The notes below the pieces were generated by a model. It had not been told where the DNA came from and did not search any database. It saw only the letters and a list, made by a program, of their open reading frames with translations. 64,000 nt of DNA from Mediannikoviicoccus sp037890055 (GTDB taxonomy: Bacteria > Bacillota > Clostridia > Tissierellales > Peptoniphilaceae): assembly GCA_037890055.1 (NCBI GenBank), contig JBBKBD010000010.1, one strand, 5' to 3'. Positions 62,263-64,000 of this stretch are shown here, one piece after another. Numbering within the stretch: position 1 is the first letter of the stretch; each line of letters opens with the position of its first letter. A program made the position numbers and the translations under genes.

Positions 62263-62300
62263 TTAAAAAAAATAAATACCCGCTTATGACAGGTATTTAT
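62263..62300 (-). terminator. Terminator of the ABC-F gene
   Basis: ATAAATACC and GGTATTTAT make a 9-bp stem (62272-62300), followed on the minus strand by TTTTTTTTAAA. Confidence 0.88.
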
Positions 62301-63873
62301 CAATATATTCTTCATATGTTCCCTCTTCAACTCTATAACTTCCATCATCAAATATTTCTACAATCTTATTTGCAACTGATGATGTGAACTGGTGGTCCAG
62401 TGAAGTAAATAAAATATTTCCTTTAAATGAAATTAATCCATTGTTAACAGCTTCGATACTTTCAAGGTCCAAGTGATTTGTCGGTTGGTCGAATATCAGC
62501 ATATTTCTTGGCTCAATCATCATCTTTGAGAACATCATTCTAACCTTCTCTCCTCCTGAAAGAACTGATGAATCCTTAAGTGCTTCGTCGCCAGAGAACA
62601 ACATCTTGCCTAAGAATCCCCTAATAAATACTTCAGAGTTTTCTGTAGAGTACTGTCTTAACCAGTCCAGTAGGTTTAACCCTTCAGTATCAAAGTACTT
62701 TGTATTGTCCTTTGGAAAATAATCATAGGATATAGTTTGTCCCCACTTATAAGAGCCTTCATAATCTTCTCTATTTCCTGTAATAACTTCAAAAAGTTCA
62801 GTTATTGCAATTTCATTTCCAATAAAACCAATTTTTTCATTCTTTAAAACCCTTAAATCAAAATCCTTTAAAAGAACTTTATCATCATTTTTAATAGTTA
62901 GGTTTTCAAAATTTAAAATTTCATTTCCCGGTTCCCTTGAAAGTTCAAAACCAACAAAGGGATAACGTCTAAGGGATGGTGCAATGTCATCTAACGTAAT
63001 CTTATCAAGCAATTTTTTTCTTGAAGTAGCTTGCTTTGACTTTGACTTATTAGCAGAGAATCTTCTAATAAAGTCTTCCAGCTCTTTAATCTTTTCTTCC
63101 TTCTTTTTGTTAGCATCCTTTATCATCTTCTCAGCAAGTTTACTTGATTCATACCAGAAATCGTAGTTACCAAGGATCATTCTAATCTTTCCATAATCAA
63201 TATCAACCATGTGAGTACATACTTCATTTAAGAAATATCTATCGTGGGATACGACAATTACTATTCCTTCGAAATCGAATAGGAAATCTTCTAACCACTT
63301 AACCGCCTTGAAGTCGATACCATTTGTAGGCTCGTCAAGTAAAAGTATTTCAGGTTTACCAAATAGCGCTTGTGCAAGAAGAACCTTAACCTTGTCCGCC
63401 TCTATTAAGTCCCTCATATACAGCTCATGCTTGTCAATATCTATACCAAGACCTTGAAGAATTGTTGAAGCTTCACCTTCCGCTTCATATCCATTTAACT
63501 CGCCAAATCTTCCTTCGAGCTCCGCCGCTCTTATTCCATCCTCTTCTGAAAAATCCTCTTTTGAATAAATCAAATCCTTTTCTACAGAAATATCATATAA
63601 TTCCTTGTTACCCATAATTACAGTGTCTATTACTTTATGGTCTTCGAAAGCAAAGTGATCTTGGTTAAGTTTACTAAGTCTATCATCTGGACCCATGGTC
63701 ACATTTCCCGTAGTAGGTTCCTTCTCACCATTTAGAATTTTAAGAAATGTAGATTTACCAGCACCATTAGCACCAATAACACCATATACATTTCCATCAC
63801 TAAATATTAAATTAACATCTTCAAATAACTTTTTATCAGGAAAAGCCACAGAAAGATTATTAACAGTAAGCAT
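62284..63873 (-). CDS. ABC-F family ATPase (YbiT-like)
   Basis: A 529-residue protein with two ABC domains and no membrane part. Walker A GANGAGKST is at about 36-44; the second domain lacks a standard Walker A, having GFIGNEIAITELFEV where GxxGxGKS/T is expected, which is odd. Signatures are present (LSGGEKVRMMFS in the second), as are Walker B boxes LLLDEPTNGID and LIFDQPTNHLD and the linker KKKEEKIKELEDFIRRFSANKSKSKQA. ABC-F proteins act on the ribosome E site in translation control or antibiotic protection. The missing second P-loop suggests an altered catalytic cycle. Confidence 0.9.
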   Translation of the reverse strand: MLTVNNLSVAFPDKKLFEDVNLIFSDGNVYGVIGANGAGKSTFLKILNGEKEPTTGNVTMGPDDRLSKLNQDHFAFEDHKVIDTVIMGNKELYDISVEKDLIYSKEDFSEEDGIRAAELEGRFGELNGYEAEGEASTILQGLGIDIDKHELYMRDLIEADKVKVLLAQALFGKPEILLLDEPTNGIDFKAVKWLEDFLFDFEGIVIVVSHDRYFLNEVCTHMVDIDYGKIRMILGNYDFWYESSKLAEKMIKDANKKKEEKIKELEDFIRRFSANKSKSKQATSRKKLLDKITLDDIAPSLRRYPFVGFELSREPGNEILNFENLTIKNDDKVLLKDFDLRVLKNEKIGFIGNEIAITELFEVITGNREDYEGSYKWGQTISYDYFPKDNTKYFDTEGLNLLDWLRQYSTENSEVFIRGFLGKMLFSGDEALKDSSVLSGGEKVRMMFSKMMIEPRNMLIFDQPTNHLDLESIEAVNNGLISFKGNILFTSLDHQFTSSVANKIVEIFDDGSYRVEEGTYEEYIDKYLS

Positions 63874-63950
63874 AATGTTCCTCCTATTTTTTTATATCTA
63901 ACATACCTATCTATTTTAATTTAAAAATGACATAACTTCAATCTTTTAAA

Positions 63951-63990
63951 CAATAAAAAAAGATGTTGTAGAATACTCTAACTAACATCT
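63951..63990 (-). terminator. Terminator of a gene beyond the right edge
   Basis: AGATGTT and AACATCT enclose TAGA/TCTA (63961-63990); the minus-strand tail is TTTTTTATTG. It implies a leftward gene just past base 64000. Confidence 0.8.
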
Positions 63991-64000
63991 ATATACTCAA

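Overview
The window is AT-rich, densely coded and mostly transcribed leftward. It carries single-copy Gram-positive housekeeping clusters: dnaE-pfkA-pyk, tilS-hpt-ftsH-coaX-dusB, rplJ-rplL with an L10-type leader, rpsF-ssb-rpsR and uvrB-uvrA behind a GAAC-N4-GTTC SOS box. Type II isopentenyl-diphosphate isomerase, an LCP protein, CWB2 cell-wall-binding repeats, BofA and a 1410-residue acyl-CoA dehydratase activase point to an anaerobic, low-GC Firmicute of the Clostridia/Tissierellia type. No tRNA, rRNA, CRISPR array or insertion sequence was seen, and no gap exceeds about 210 bases.

The most remarkable part is 2.0-9.1 kb. Several genes there look broken by in-frame TGA codons, but reading each TGA as selenocysteine (Sec, U) restores full-length proteins with normal operon junctions. 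The order of transcription is: thioredoxin-like UxxC protein; membrane-anchored binding protein; ABC permease; ABC ATPase; MerB-like organometal lyase with Sec at the position of the catalytic second cysteine; DsrE-like protein; CSCG permease; a protein ending in Cys-Sec-COOH; MerR-family regulator; and a cysteine-rich binding lipoprotein. Five of the ten are selenoproteins by this reading, and a hairpin of bacterial SECIS type follows each TGA. The cassette matches what I remember, without being able to check it, as the NCBI 'SAO' (selenocysteine-assisted organometallic) families SaoT/B/P/A/L/D/E/C/X. The inferred job is uptake of an organomercurial-like compound, cleavage of the carbon-metal bond, passage of the metal along thiol/selenol carriers and export. 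A 5'-complete molybdopterin oxidoreductase (1-1918) lies downstream and runs off the left edge.

9-24 kb is a long leftward run of tRNA modification, CoA, proteolysis, purine salvage, ribosome rescue, division and lower-glycolysis genes, ending with dnaE upstream. 24-33 kb holds ribosomal proteins, BofA, a VanY-type carboxypeptidase, a three-gene glycan module and rpsF-ssb-rpsR. 33-45 kb has fni, LCP, the activase, a radical SAM protein, tadA, a divergent PRPP synthetase and an ahpC-ahpF pair under a near-consensus Fur/PerR box. 45-49.4 kb is a gluconate operon (gntK-gntP-gnd).

49.4-52.6 kb is a scar. The 5' end of pabA and the 3' end of pabC flank a cell-wall-binding gene that is itself cut by an amber codon. 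52.7-64 kb has yfcE, gtrA and a convergent glycosyltransferase, uvrBA, a DUF1002 protein, a DUF1576 membrane protein with two repeated halves, and an ABC-F ATPase.
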